Source: Mesorhizobium neociceri (lineage in GTDB: Bacteria; Pseudomonadota; Alphaproteobacteria; Rhizobiales; Rhizobiaceae). Taken from it: a stretch of 64,000 nt of DNA. The notes under the pieces are model-generated. The model worked only from the letters and a program-made list of their open reading frames with translations. It searched no databases and was not told the origin of the DNA. Location of the stretch: positions 186,001 through 250,000 of the forward strand of contig NZ_JACDTY010000003.1 of the NCBI RefSeq assembly GCF_013520985.1. The letters run 5' to 3'. Positions 53,482-63,668 of the stretch are shown piece by piece (positions within the stretch are counted from its first letter, which is position 1; each line of letters opens with the position of its first letter). The position numbers and the translations under genes are program-made.

Positions 53482-54975
53482 TTATTGCACGCTCAACGTC
53501 CTGCGCACAGCATCGCGCCAGCCTGTCAGCTTGGCGGAGCGTGTCGAGGCATCCATGTCCGGCTTGAAGCGCCGCTCGAGTGCCCAGCTCCTGGCAAAAT
53601 CCTTCGCCTTCGGCCACACGCCGGCCTTCGAGCCGGCGAGCCATGCAGCACCCAGCGCCGTCGTCTCCAGAATGGTCGGGCGATCGACCGGCGCATCGAG
53701 GATGTCGGCCAGCCGCTGCATGGTCCAGTCGGAGGCCACCATGCCGCCATCGACGCGAAGCACGGTCTTGGCCGAAGCGCCCTTCCAGTCCTTGCGCATG
53801 GCGTCGAGCAGATCGCGCGTCTGGTAGGCAACGGATTCCAGCGCCGCGCGGGCAAACTCCGCCGGACCCGAATTGCGCGTCAGCCCGAAGATCGCGCCAC
53901 GCGCTTCGGCGTCCCAATGCGGCGCGCCGAGGCCCACGAATGCGGGCACCAGATAGACGTTCTGCGTCGGGTCGGCGGTTGCCGCCAGCACGCCGCTGTG
54001 CTCGGCCTTGCCGATCACCTTGATGCCGTCGCGCAGCCATTGCACGGCGGCACCGGCGATGAAGATCGAACCTTCCAGCGCATAGGTGGTCTTGCCGTTC
54101 AGCCGGTAGGCAATGGTGGTCAACAGCCGGTTCTTCGAGCGCACCAGATCGGCGCCGGTGTTGAGCAGCGCGAAACAGCCGGTGCCGTAAGTGGATTTCA
54201 TCATGCCCGGCTCGAAACATGCCTGGCCGATGGTCGCCGCGTGCTGGTCGCCGGCCACGCCAAGGATTCGTATCTCGGCGCCGAACAGACTTTTCTCCGT
54301 CACGCCGTAGTCGTCGGCGCAATCCTTGACCTCGGGCAGCATCCCGGCCGGGATGCGCAGGATGGAGAGCAGATCGTCGTCCCAGACATTCTTCTCGATG
54401 TTGTAGACCAGCGTGCGCGAGGCGTTGGTGGCGTCGGTGGCGTGCATCTTGCCGCCTGTCAGCCGCCAGATCAAAAAACTGTCGATGGTGCCGGCGAGCA
54501 GTTCGCCCTTTTCGGCGCGTTTTCTGGCGCCCTTCATCTTGTCCAGCATCCAGGCGATCTTGGTGCCGGAGAAATAGGGATCGAGCAGCAGGCCGGTCTT
54601 CTTGCTGAATTTTTTCTCCAGCCCCTGCTTCTTCAGCTTCTGGCAGAGCGGCGCGGTGCGGCGGTCCTGCCAGACGATGGCGTTGTGGATCGGCTTGCCG
54701 GTTGCCTTGTCCCAGATGACGACGGTTTCGCGCTGGTTGGTGATGCCGATAGCCGCGACATCCGATGCCTCGCGGCCGGCAGCCTTCAGCGCGCTTTTGA
54801 CGGTGGCGACGACGCTCGACCAGATCTCCTCCGGGTCGTGCTCGACCCAGCCGGAGGCTGGATAGTGTTGGGTGAATTCCTGCTGCTTGCTGCCGGCAAC
54901 CTTCATCTCGCCGTCGAACAGGATCGCCCTGGTCGATGTGGTGCCCTGGTCGATCGCAAGGATGTATCCGGTCAT
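53482..54975 (-). CDS. glpK: Glycerol kinase
   Basis: GlpK phosphorylates glycerol to sn-glycerol-3-phosphate in the cytoplasm. The 497-residue FGGY kinase starts [20 protein letters not shown] (ATP phosphate loop). It has [40 protein letters not shown], and [20 protein letters not shown]. It is the last gene of the glycerol operon, 89 bases after the binding-protein gene, with a hairpin in the gap. Confidence 0.97.
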   Translation of the reverse strand: MTGYILAIDQGTTSTRAILFDGEMKVAGSKQQEFTQHYPASGWVEHDPEEIWSSVVATVKSALKAAGREASDVAAIGITNQRETVVIWDKATGKPIHNAIVWQDRRTAPLCQKLKKQGLEKKFSKKTGLLLDPYFSGTKIAWMLDKMKGARKRAEKGELLAGTIDSFLIWRLTGGKMHATDATNASRTLVYNIEKNVWDDDLLSILRIPAGMLPEVKDCADDYGVTEKSLFGAEIRILGVAGDQHAATIGQACFEPGMMKSTYGTGCFALLNTGADLVRSKNRLLTTIAYRLNGKTTYALEGSIFIAGAAVQWLRDGIKVIGKAEHSGVLAATADPTQNVYLVPAFVGLGAPHWDAEARGAIFGLTRNSGPAEFARAALESVAYQTRDLLDAMRKDWKGASAKTVLRVDGGMVASDWTMQRLADILDAPVDRPTILETTALGAAWLAGSKAGVWPKAKDFARSWALERRFKPDMDASTRSAKLTGWRDAVRRTLSVQ

Positions 54976-55006
54976 TAGTCCTCCCGGTAGCTCGCTTATA
55001 CAAACA

Positions 55007-55033
55007 GGGGAGACGGCAAGATGCCGCCTCCCC
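55007..55033 (-). promoter_or_regulatory. Intercistronic hairpin between glpV and glpK
   Basis: GGGGAG-A-CGGC and GCCG-C-CTCCCC pair with one mismatch around a 5-base loop. There is no U-run, so it looks more like an RNA-stabilising or processing hairpin after the binding-protein gene than a terminator. Confidence 0.6.
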
Positions 55034-55064
55034 GTTCACTATGATCCTGGCGCGTACGCCAAGA

Positions 55065-56789
55065 TTACTTCTGCCAGCTCTTCACCAGTTCGTCGTAGTT
55101 GATGGTGATCGGCTTTTCCTTCTCGTTCTCGATCTTCAGCTGAGGCGCGAGATTGCCCTTCTTGACCGCGTCGGCGTTCCAGTAGGCGAGGTCATGCTCT
55201 TCGGCCATCTTCGGGCCGATATCGCCCTGGATGCCTGCCTTTTCCAAGCGTTCCATGACCTTCTCCTGCTCGGAGCATAGCGAGTCCATCGCCTCCTGCG
55301 CCGTCTTGGCGCCGGACGAGGCATCGCCGATCGCCTGCCACCAAAGCTGTGCCAGCTTCGGATAGTCAGGCACGTTGGTGCCGGTCGGCGACCACTGGAC
55401 GCGGGCCGGCGAGCGGTAGAACTCGATCAGGCCGCCGAGCTTCGGGGCACGTTCCGTGAAGCTCTTGTCCTGGATCGTCGACTCGCGGATGAGCGTCAAG
55501 CCGACATGGCTCTTCTTCACGTCAACCGTCTTCGACACAACGAACTGCGCGTAGAGCCAGGCGGCCTTGGCGCGATCGTCAGGTGTCGACTTGAGCAGGG
55601 TCCAGGAACCGACGTCCTGGTAGCCAAGCTTCATGCCATCCTTCCAGTACACGCCATGCGGCGACGGAGCAAAGCGCCATTTCGGGGTGCCGTCCGCGTT
55701 CACGACCGGCAGCCCTTCCTTGACGAAGGAGGCGGTGAAGGCGGTGTAGGTGAACATCTGCTGCGCGACCATGCCCTGCGACGGAACGGGGCCGGATTCG
55801 CCGAACGTCATGCCCTGGGCTTCCGGCGGCGCGTAGGCCTTCAGCCAATCCAGGTACTTCTGGATCGAATACACGGCAGCCGGGCCGTTGGTGTCGCCGC
55901 CGCGCGCGACGCACGAACCGACCGGCTGCGACTTCTCGTTGACCTTGATGCCCCATTCGTCGACCGGAAGACCGTTCGGCAGGCCCTTGTCGCCATTGCC
56001 GGCCATGGACAGCCAGGCATCGGTGAACCGCCAGCCGAGCGACGGATCCTTCTTGCCGTAGTCCATGTGGCCATAGACCTTCTTGCCGTCGATCTCGCGG
56101 CCGGTGAAGAACTCGGCGATATCCTCATAGGCCGACCAGTTGACCGGGACGCCGAGGTCGTAGCCGTACTTGGCCTTGAAATCGGCCTTGTTCTTCTCGT
56201 CGTTGAACCAGTCGTAGCGGAACCAGTAGAGGTTCGCGAACTGCTGGTCGGGCAGCTGGTAGAGCTTGCCGTCAGGCGCGGTCGTGAACTTGGTGCCGAT
56301 GAAGTCGGCGAGGTCGAGGTTCGGGTTGGTGACGTCCTTGCCCTCGTTGGCCATCCAGTCGGTCAGGCTGCGCGCCTGCTGGTAGCGCCAGTGGGTACCG
56401 ATCAGGTCGGAGTCGTTGACGTAGGCGTCATAGATGTTCTCGCCCGACTGCATCTGGGTCTGCAGCTTTTCGACGACGTCGCCTTCGCCAATCAGGTCAT
56501 GAGTGATCTTGATGCCGGTGATCGCGGTGAAGGCTGGCGCCAAAACCTTGGACTCATAGCTATGCGTATCGATGGTCTCGGAGACCACCTTGATGTCCAT
56601 GCCGGCGAAAGGCTTCGCGGCATCGATGAACCATTGCATCTCGGCTTCCTGGGCGCCGCGATCAAGCGTCGACAGATCCTTGATTTCGGTATCGAGGAAG
56701 GTTTTGGCTTCGTCCATTCCGGCATAGGCCTGGCCTGCTCCCCAGAGCAGGACAAGCGCAGTTGTTGATGTTAAAAATTGCCTTCGCAT
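55065..56789 (-). CDS. glpV: Glycerol ABC transporter substrate-binding protein
   Basis: Periplasmic extracellular solute-binding protein family 1, 574 residues with signal peptide MRRQFLTSTTALVLLWGAGQ (cleavage AYA). It is longer than typical sugar-binding proteins because of an N-terminal extension and a C-terminal part (EQEKVMERLEKAGIQGDIGP). It matches the rhizobial glycerol-binding protein by operon position: glpR-D-S-T-P-Q-U-V-K. Hairpins lie on both sides, likely to stabilise this abundant message. The substrate is inferred from context. Confidence 0.88.
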   Translation of the reverse strand: MRRQFLTSTTALVLLWGAGQAYAGMDEAKTFLDTEIKDLSTLDRGAQEAEMQWFIDAAKPFAGMDIKVVSETIDTHSYESKVLAPAFTAITGIKITHDLIGEGDVVEKLQTQMQSGENIYDAYVNDSDLIGTHWRYQQARSLTDWMANEGKDVTNPNLDLADFIGTKFTTAPDGKLYQLPDQQFANLYWFRYDWFNDEKNKADFKAKYGYDLGVPVNWSAYEDIAEFFTGREIDGKKVYGHMDYGKKDPSLGWRFTDAWLSMAGNGDKGLPNGLPVDEWGIKVNEKSQPVGSCVARGGDTNGPAAVYSIQKYLDWLKAYAPPEAQGMTFGESGPVPSQGMVAQQMFTYTAFTASFVKEGLPVVNADGTPKWRFAPSPHGVYWKDGMKLGYQDVGSWTLLKSTPDDRAKAAWLYAQFVVSKTVDVKKSHVGLTLIRESTIQDKSFTERAPKLGGLIEFYRSPARVQWSPTGTNVPDYPKLAQLWWQAIGDASSGAKTAQEAMDSLCSEQEKVMERLEKAGIQGDIGPKMAEEHDLAYWNADAVKKGNLAPQLKIENEKEKPITINYDELVKSWQK

Positions 56790-56825
56790 TTCGTTTCCTC
56801 CACTTTCAGGTTTCAAGTGCGATCT

Positions 56826-56853
56826 GGAGCGGTCGCCGGCACGCGGCCGCTCC
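56826..56853 (-). promoter_or_regulatory. Intercistronic hairpin between glpU and glpV
   Basis: GGAGCGG (56826-56832) pairs with CCGCTCC (56847-56853), extended by four more pairs including one wobble, to an 11-bp stem with a 6-base loop. It lies just upstream of the binding-protein gene. Confidence 0.65.
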
Positions 56854-56867
56854 AACAGTTTCCCCCT

Positions 56868-57151
56868 CTATACGTAGCGGAACACGCCAATGGCGTAGAC
56901 TACGGAGAGAGCGAGAGCCCACCACAGGTTGGGTCCGACAAGACCCAGCCAAGCGAGATGGATAAAGGCGCTGCCGAGCAGCGAAACAAAGAGGCGGTCG
57001 CCGCGCGTCGTCTCGAAGCGCAGCACGCCGACACGCGGATTGCCGCCGGGCGAGACAAACTCCCAGAACGCCATGCCGCACAGCAGAATAAGGATCGTGA
57101 TGAAAAACAGTGCCGTCGGCAGCGTCCATGCCATCCAGGTGAGGTTCATGG

Positions 57152-57155
<4 letters not shown>
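56868..57155 (-). CDS. glpU: Small DUF2160 membrane protein of the glycerol operon
   Basis: A 95-residue protein with three membrane segments: TLPTALFFITILILLCGMAF, FVSLLGSAFIHLAWLGLVG and WWALALSVVYAIGVFRYV. DUF2160 proteins accompany this class of glycerol/carbohydrate ABC transporters, and their function is unknown. It overlaps glpQ by 4 bases (ATGA). The name glpU follows the rhizobial operon. Confidence 0.85.
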
Positions 57156-58072
<917 letters not shown>

Positions 58073-58073
58073 C

Positions 58074-58940
58074 TCAGCGCTCCGCGTCGACATTGGTCAT
58101 GACGGTGTAGAACACCCACGACAGCAACAGGATAATTAGGAAGTAGATGATCGACATGGCGGCCGCCGGCCCGAGGTCGAACTGGCCGATGGCGATCTTG
58201 ACCAGATCTATCGACAGGAATGTCGTCGAATTGCCGGGGCCGCCGCCGGTGACGACGAAGGGCTCGGTGTAGATCATGAACGAGTCCATGAAGCGCAGCA
58301 GCACGGCGATCAAAAGCACGCGGTTCATCTTCGGCAGTTGGATGTAGCGGAAGATCGCCCAGCGCGAGGCGCCATCGATCTTGGCGGCTTGATAATAAGC
58401 ATCCGGTATGGAGACGAGGCCGGCGTAGCAGAGCAGAACGACGAGGCTCGTCCAGTGCCATACGTCCATCAGGATGACCGTCACCCAGGCGTCGGTCGGG
58501 TCGTTGACGTAATTGTAGTCGAAGCCGAGCGCCGACAGCGTATAGCCGAGCAAGCCGATGTCGATGCGGCCGAACACCTGCCAAATCGTACCGACGACAT
58601 TCCACGGGATCAGCAGCGGCAGCGCCATCAGCACCAGGCAGACCGGCACGCCCCAGCCCTTCTTGGGCATGTTGAGTGCGATGAAGATGCCGAGTGGTAC
58701 TTCAATGGCGAGGATGATGAATGAGAAGATCAGGTTGCGGACCATCGAGAGCCAGAAACGTTCCGACTCCAGGATTTCGGTGAACCAGTCCGAGCCGTTC
58801 CAGAAGAAAACGTTGTTTCCGAACGTGTCCTGAACCGAATAGTTGACCACCGTCATCAGCGGGATCACCGCCGAGAACGCCACCAGCAGGAGCACCGGCA
58901 GCACCATGAACCAGGCCTTGTTGTTCCAGGTCTTTTCCAT
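58074..58940 (-). CDS. glpP: Glycerol ABC transporter permease
   Basis: A 288-residue permease with six membrane helices starting MEKTWNNKAWFMVLPVLLLV. The coupling-helix motif is YYQAAKIDGASRWAIFRYIQ. The start is directly adjacent to the glpT stop. With glpQ it forms the heterodimeric channel. Confidence 0.92.
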   Translation of the reverse strand: MEKTWNNKAWFMVLPVLLLVAFSAVIPLMTVVNYSVQDTFGNNVFFWNGSDWFTEILESERFWLSMVRNLIFSFIILAIEVPLGIFIALNMPKKGWGVPVCLVLMALPLLIPWNVVGTIWQVFGRIDIGLLGYTLSALGFDYNYVNDPTDAWVTVILMDVWHWTSLVVLLCYAGLVSIPDAYYQAAKIDGASRWAIFRYIQLPKMNRVLLIAVLLRFMDSFMIYTEPFVVTGGGPGNSTTFLSIDLVKIAIGQFDLGPAAAMSIIYFLIILLLSWVFYTVMTNVDAER

Positions 58941-60017
58941 CTATGCCCCCATCTCGACACGCCAGGAATCGGCATAGATGTTGATGCCGGCCGGATCGAA
59001 GAGCACCTTCGGTTCGGCCGGCACGCTCTCATCCTCGCCGATGACAGCCGCGATCTCGCGGCCTTCCAGGCTGGCGCGCACCACCTTGTGGCGGCCGAGA
59101 TCCTCGACCTTGCTGACTTTCACCGCCATGCCGTCGCGGCCGAGCCTGACATATTCGGGGCGGATGCCGAGTTCGATGGCGCCGGAGTTCCCAGCGGCGG
59201 TCCTTGGCGCGCCGGGCAGTTCGATGCGCTGGCTGCCGATCGTCGCGGTCTTGCCCTCGATCGCCACCGGCATGACATTCATGCCGGGCGAGCCAATGAA
59301 ATAGCCGACAAAAGTGTGGCGCGGACGCTCGAACAGTTCGGCCGGCGTGCCGATCTGGACGATGCCGCCGTCGTACATGACGACGACCTGGTCGGCGAAG
59401 GTCAGCGCCTCGGTCTGGTCGTGGGTGACATAGACCATGGTATAGCCGAAGCGGCGGTGCAGTTGCTTCAATTGCGAGCGCAGCACCCACTTCATATGCG
59501 GGTCGATGACGGTCAGCGGCTCGTCGAACAGGATGGCGTTGACATCCGAGCGCACCAGGCCGCGGCCGAGCGAAATCTTCTGCTTCTGGTCGGCCGTCAG
59601 GCCCCTCGCCTTCTTCTTCGCCCATGACGCCAGGTCGATCATCTCCAGTGTCTCGCGGACCTTGCGGTCGACATCGGCTTCCGGAACGCCGCGGTTGCGC
59701 AGCGGGAAGGCCAGATTGTCGTAGACGGTCATGGTGTCGTAGATCACCGGGAACTGGAACACCTGCGCGATGTTGCGCTCCTGCGTCGACAGGTTGGTGA
59801 CGTCCTTGCCGTTGAACAGCAGCTCTCCGTGCGAAGGATGCAGCAGGCCAGAAATGATGTTGAGCAGCGTGGTCTTGCCACAGCCCGACGGACCGAGCAG
59901 CGCATAGGCGCCGCCATCCTCGAAAGTGTGGTGCACTTCCCTCAGCGCGAAATCGGCATCCTTCTGCGGGTTGGGCAGGTAGGAGTGCCTGACATGATTG
60001 ACGTCGATGCGCGCCAT
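58941..60017 (-). CDS. glpT: Glycerol ABC transporter ATP-binding protein with degenerate signature motif
   Basis: A 358-residue ATPase. Walker A is GPSGCGKTT (42-50), Walker B ILFDE (162-166), and the switch histidine is in VYVTHDQTEAL (H199). The ABC signature, normally LSGGQ, is LTADQ (140-144, in GLTADQKQKISLGRG). A TOBE-like regulatory domain follows (about 240-358). Start MARIDVNHVR at 60017 has SD GGGGGGAAG. It pairs with glpS, which has the opposite defect. This is not the enteric glpT antiporter. Confidence 0.93.
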   Translation of the reverse strand: MARIDVNHVRHSYLPNPQKDADFALREVHHTFEDGGAYALLGPSGCGKTTLLNIISGLLHPSHGELLFNGKDVTNLSTQERNIAQVFQFPVIYDTMTVYDNLAFPLRNRGVPEADVDRKVRETLEMIDLASWAKKKARGLTADQKQKISLGRGLVRSDVNAILFDEPLTVIDPHMKWVLRSQLKQLHRRFGYTMVYVTHDQTEALTFADQVVVMYDGGIVQIGTPAELFERPRHTFVGYFIGSPGMNVMPVAIEGKTATIGSQRIELPGAPRTAAGNSGAIELGIRPEYVRLGRDGMAVKVSKVEDLGRHKVVRASLEGREIAAVIGEDESVPAEPKVLFDPAGINIYADSWRVEMGA

Positions 60018-60028
60018 CTCTTCCCCCC

Positions 60029-61108
60029 TCAAGCCGCGAGCTTCGGCGCGACGACGGCGCTGCCGCTTCCGTCGAAGACCATGATGTGGCGCGGATCGAT
60101 GAACACCTCGACCTCGGCGTCGGGCTCAAAATCGCGGATGCCGTGGGTCAGCATCACCCAGCGCGCATCGGCGAAATCGAGATGAATAAAACTTTCCGAG
60201 CCGGTGATCTCGGTGATCGTCACCTTGGCGCGCACCGGCACGGCGGCGGCGTCGGGTCGCTCCAGCGACAGATGATGCGGCTGGAAGCCGATCGTATAAT
60301 TGGCGTCGGCAATGCCGGCGAGTTCGGCCGGCACCGGCAGTTTGACGCCGCCCTCGAGCAGGAAATCCGGACCCTTCTTGGCCAGCACGATCGTGTTGAG
60401 CGGCGGATCGGCAAAGGTCTTTGCCGTCACCAGGTCGATCGGCTTGCGGAAGACGTCGATGGTCGGGCCGAACTGGGTGATGCGTCCTTCAGAAAGCGTC
60501 GCCGTGTTGCCGCCCAGCAGCAGCGCTTCATGCGGCTCGGTCGTGGCGTAGACGAAAATGGTGCCGGCGGCGGCGAAGATTTTCGGCAGCTCGGCGCGCA
60601 ACTCCTCGCGCAGCTTGTAGTCGAGATTGGCGAGCGGCTCGTCGAGCAGCACCAGACTGGCATTCTTGACGATGGCGCGGGCGAGAGCCGTGCGCTGCTG
60701 CTGGCCGCCGGACAGGCTGAGCGGCGTGCGGTCGAGATAGGGCGTCAATTTCAGAAGCGCTGCCGCGTTGCGGACTTCCTTGTCGATCTTGGCCTGATCG
60801 GTGCCGGCCACCCGCAGCGGCGAGGCGATGTTCTCGTAGACGGTCATCGCGGGGTAATTGATGAACTGCTGGTAGACCATGGCGATCTTGCGCTGCTGCA
60901 CCGGCATGCCGGTGACATTCTGGCCATCGAACCAGACCGAACCGGAGGTCGGCACGTCGAGCCCGGCCATCAGCCGCATCAGGCTGGTCTTGCCCGACAG
61001 CGTCGGCCCGAGCAGGACGTTGAGCGAGCCGTGCTGAAGCGTCAGCGACACGTCGCGGATGTGCTCCGCCGCACCGACCGTCTTCGTCACGTTTCTCAGT
61101 TCCAGCAT
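60029..61108 (-). CDS. glpS: Glycerol ABC transporter ATP-binding protein lacking the switch histidine
   Basis: A 359-residue ATPase. Walker A is GPTLSGKT (34-41), the Q-loop is MVYQQFINYPAMTVYENI, and the signature is intact at LSGGQQQRTALARAI (132-146). Walker B is VLLDE (153-157). Where VTHDQ-type sequences carry the switch histidine, this protein has FVYATTEPHEALLL, with Thr190 in place of His. A TOBE-like C-terminus follows. Start MLELRNVTKTVG has SD GGGAGGAGG. It lies 38 bases after glpD. Confidence 0.93.
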   Translation of the reverse strand: MLELRNVTKTVGAAEHIRDVSLTLQHGSLNVLLGPTLSGKTSLMRLMAGLDVPTSGSVWFDGQNVTGMPVQQRKIAMVYQQFINYPAMTVYENIASPLRVAGTDQAKIDKEVRNAAALLKLTPYLDRTPLSLSGGQQQRTALARAIVKNASLVLLDEPLANLDYKLREELRAELPKIFAAAGTIFVYATTEPHEALLLGGNTATLSEGRITQFGPTIDVFRKPIDLVTAKTFADPPLNTIVLAKKGPDFLLEGGVKLPVPAELAGIADANYTIGFQPHHLSLERPDAAAVPVRAKVTITEITGSESFIHLDFADARWVMLTHGIRDFEPDAEVEVFIDPRHIMVFDGSGSAVVAPKLAA

Positions 61109-61146
61109 GATGCCTCCTCCCAGGCTTTGTGCATCAATCGCCTTCC

Positions 61147-62667
61147 CTATTCCGCTGCAACAACATGGCGCTGGCTGATGCCGCGCATGAATTCGTCGAG
61201 GGCCGAGACCTGCTCGCGGCTGAGATGCAGCCCGCGCTTGGTGCGGCGCCACAATACATCTTCGGCGGTCAGCGCCCATTCGTTTTCCGCGAGGTAGCGC
61301 ACCTCGGCCTCATAAAGATCGGCGCCGAAATTGCGGCCGAGATCGGCATTCGACTTGGCGAGACCGAGCAGCAGTTGCGCGCGCGTGCCGTAAAGCCTGG
61401 TCAGCCGACGCGCCAGGCGCTGGTCGAGGAAGGGATAGGCGCTCTTCAGCTTCGCCACCTGGGCGTCGAAACCGGCGGCCGGGAAATCGCCGCCCGGCAA
61501 GGACGCGTTCGCCGTCCATGGCTTGCCGCGCTTGCCGAGAAAGCCTTCGATCTTTTCCAGCATCGATTCCGACAGCCGGCGATAAGTGGTAATCTTGCCG
61601 CCGAAAGCGTTGACGATCGGCGCCTTGCCCTCGCCGCCATCGGCTTTCAGCACATAGTCGCGGGTCGCTTCCTGCGCCTTCGAAGCGCCATCGTCATAGA
61701 GCGGGCGCACGGCCGAATAGGTCCAGACAATGTCGGGGCGCGTCACGGGTTGGGCAAAATATTCGCTCGCCGCGGCGCAGAGATAGTCGATCTCGGTGTC
61801 GCTGATCTTCACGTCATGCGGATCGCCGGGATAGTCGCGGTCGGTGGTGCCGATCAGCGTGAATTCTTCCTCATAGGGAATGGCGAAGATGATGCGGCCA
61901 TCCTTGTTCTGGAAGAAGTACGCGCGCGGATCGTCGAACTTCTTCTTGATGACGATGTGGCTGCCCTGAACCAGACGGACATTGTGCACATCGTTCTGGC
62001 CCACAGTGGCCGACAGGACATGATCGACCCACGGACCGGCGGCATTAACCAGCAGCCGGGCCTTGACCTCCTCGGCCTTCCCGCTCGCCAGATCCTCCAG
62101 CCGGATTGCCCAGATATCGCCTTCGCGCCGCGCCGCAACGACTTTCGTGCGGGTGCGGATGGTGGCGCCGCGGTCGGCGGCGTCACGTGCGTTCAACGCC
62201 ACCAGGCGGGCATCGTTGACCCAGCCGTCCGAATATTCGAACGCCTTGTGGAACAGCGGCTTCAACGGCTTGCCGGCAGGGTCCTTCGACATATCGAGCG
62301 TGCGGGTCGCCGGCAGCAATTTGCGGCCGCCAATATGATCGTAGAGGAAAAGGCCAAGCCGGATCAGCCAGGCCGGGCGCAGGCCCTTGGCATAGGGCAG
62401 CACGAAGCGCATCGGCCAGATGATGTGCGGCGCGTTCTTCCACAGAACCTCGCGCTCCATCAGCGCCTCGCGCACCAGCCGGAACTCGTAGAATTCGAGA
62501 TAGCGCAGGCCGCCATGGATCAGCTTGGTCGAGCCTGAGGAGGTTCCGCTGGCGAGATCGTTCATCTCGGCCAGAAACACCGAAAAGCCTCGCCCAACGG
62601 CGTCGCGGGCAATACCGCAGCCATTGATACCGCCACCGATGACGAAGATGTCATGGATTGCGTCCAC
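61147..62667 (-). CDS. glpD: Aerobic glycerol-3-phosphate dehydrogenase
   Basis: Membrane-associated FAD enzyme that oxidises G3P to DHAP and passes electrons to quinone. The 506-residue protein starts with GTG and has the dinucleotide motif IFVIGGGINGCGIARDA and SGTSSGSTKLIHGGLRYLEF. The C-terminus carries the thiamine-binding-like DAO_C domain with NEWALTAEDVLWRRTKRGLH. It is first of the structural genes, after glpR, with likely GlpR sites in the gap. Confidence 0.95.
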   Translation of the reverse strand: MDAIHDIFVIGGGINGCGIARDAVGRGFSVFLAEMNDLASGTSSGSTKLIHGGLRYLEFYEFRLVREALMEREVLWKNAPHIIWPMRFVLPYAKGLRPAWLIRLGLFLYDHIGGRKLLPATRTLDMSKDPAGKPLKPLFHKAFEYSDGWVNDARLVALNARDAADRGATIRTRTKVVAARREGDIWAIRLEDLASGKAEEVKARLLVNAAGPWVDHVLSATVGQNDVHNVRLVQGSHIVIKKKFDDPRAYFFQNKDGRIIFAIPYEEEFTLIGTTDRDYPGDPHDVKISDTEIDYLCAAASEYFAQPVTRPDIVWTYSAVRPLYDDGASKAQEATRDYVLKADGGEGKAPIVNAFGGKITTYRRLSESMLEKIEGFLGKRGKPWTANASLPGGDFPAAGFDAQVAKLKSAYPFLDQRLARRLTRLYGTRAQLLLGLAKSNADLGRNFGADLYEAEVRYLAENEWALTAEDVLWRRTKRGLHLSREQVSALDEFMRGISQRHVVAAE

Positions 62668-62707
62668 AAAGCCCTCCCGCGATTTCGCATTGCAGCATTT
62701 TTAGGTT

Positions 62708-62762
62708 TTTACGAAACCGTATTGGGATTATTTCGAAATGAGAACGAATGTCAAACGAAATA
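62708..62762 (-). promoter_or_regulatory. Candidate GlpR operator between glpR and glpD
   Basis: On the minus strand repeated TTCG half-sites occur as TTTCGTT, ATTCGTT and TTTCGAA at about 10-11 base spacing, plus GGTTTCGTAAAAACC. GlpR-type DeoR repressors bind TTCG-containing direct and inverted half-sites. It is a good control point for the operon. Confidence 0.65.
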
Positions 62763-62784
62763 TCACGGGGCTGTGATACAGCCT

Positions 62785-63552
62785 CTAGGTCAGCGACGTC
62801 TCGATCAGTTGAACCTCGGCCTCCTCGCAGATCCTTCGCACCGAGGGGATGTCGCAACGGTCGGTGATGAAGGTGTTGACCTGCGACAGATGGCCGATGC
62901 GAACCGGTGCTGTGCGTTCGAACTTCGTCTGGTCGGAAACCAGGATGACATGCCTGGCATTGGCAATGATGGCTTGCGCCACTTTCACTTCACGAAAGTC
63001 GAAATCGAGCAGCGCGCCGTCATGGTCGATGGCAGAGGCGCCGATCACGGCATAGTCGACCTTGAACTGCCTGATGAAATCGACCGCCGCCTCGCCGACC
63101 ACGCCACCGTCGGAGCCGCGCACAACGCCGCCGGCGATCACCACCTCGATCGAAGGATAAATGCGCATCCTATTGGCAACATTGATGTTATTGGTGATGA
63201 CCATGAGCCCGGTGTGATCGAGCAGCGCCTTGCTGACCGACTCGGTCGTGGTGCCGATATTGATGAACAGCGAGGCGTTGTCAGGAATCAGCCTGGCCGC
63301 CGCGCGGCCGATCGCCTCCTTCTCGTCGGCGGCGATCTTGCGGCGCGCTTCGTACTCCATGTTCTCGATGCCGGACGGGAACAAGGCGCCGCCATGGATG
63401 CGCGTCAGCAGCCGCTGGTCGCAGAGATCGTTGAGATCCTTGCGGATGGTCTGCGGCGTCACATTGAATTGCGTGGCCAGATCGTCGACCAGCACACGGC
63501 CATGGTCTTTCGCCATCTGGATGATTTCGGCATGGCGCGGCGACAGATACAC
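62785..63552 (-). CDS. glpR: DeoR-family repressor of the glycerol regulon
   Basis: A 255-residue DeoR regulator. The N-terminal helix-turn-helix is LVDDLATQFNVTPQTIRKDL, then the family sensor domain with NIGTTTESVSKALLDHTGLM and DHDGALLDFDFREVKVAQAI. The ligand is expected to be glycerol-3-phosphate. It is first in the leftward glp run and likely autoregulated through TTCG-containing repeats at 63567-63599. Confidence 0.92.
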   Translation of the reverse strand: MYLSPRHAEIIQMAKDHGRVLVDDLATQFNVTPQTIRKDLNDLCDQRLLTRIHGGALFPSGIENMEYEARRKIAADEKEAIGRAAARLIPDNASLFINIGTTTESVSKALLDHTGLMVITNNINVANRMRIYPSIEVVIAGGVVRGSDGGVVGEAAVDFIRQFKVDYAVIGASAIDHDGALLDFDFREVKVAQAIIANARHVILVSDQTKFERTAPVRIGHLSQVNTFITDRCDIPSVRRICEEAEVQLIETSLT

Positions 63553-63566
63553 TGAGAACCTCCCGT

Positions 63567-63599
63567 TTTCGTTTTTCTTGTTTGTAACTGAAAACGAAA
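63567..63599. promoter_or_regulatory. Candidate GlpR autoregulatory site
   Basis: TTTCGTTTT (63567-63575) and AAAACGAAA (63591-63599) are perfect 9-bp inverted arms separated by 15 bases, immediately upstream of glpR. They contain the TTCG core shared with the glpR-glpD gap. Confidence 0.65.
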
Positions 63600-63668
63600 G
63601 CGATGAAAAGGGAGACGCCGGCTAATGAAATTCCTATGATTGCAAAGGCGAACCGGCCATATACGTCG

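Noticed and set aside
52970..55039. A 689-codon frame that appears to fuse glpK to the following gene
   Set aside because: Its first two thirds are an alternate frame of glpK with Arg-rich nonsense. Only the last 158 codons (DUF6882) are credible, with their own ATG at 53446.
55506..56768. A 420-codon frame opposite glpV
   Set aside because: Antisense shadow in high-GC sequence, without SD or domains.
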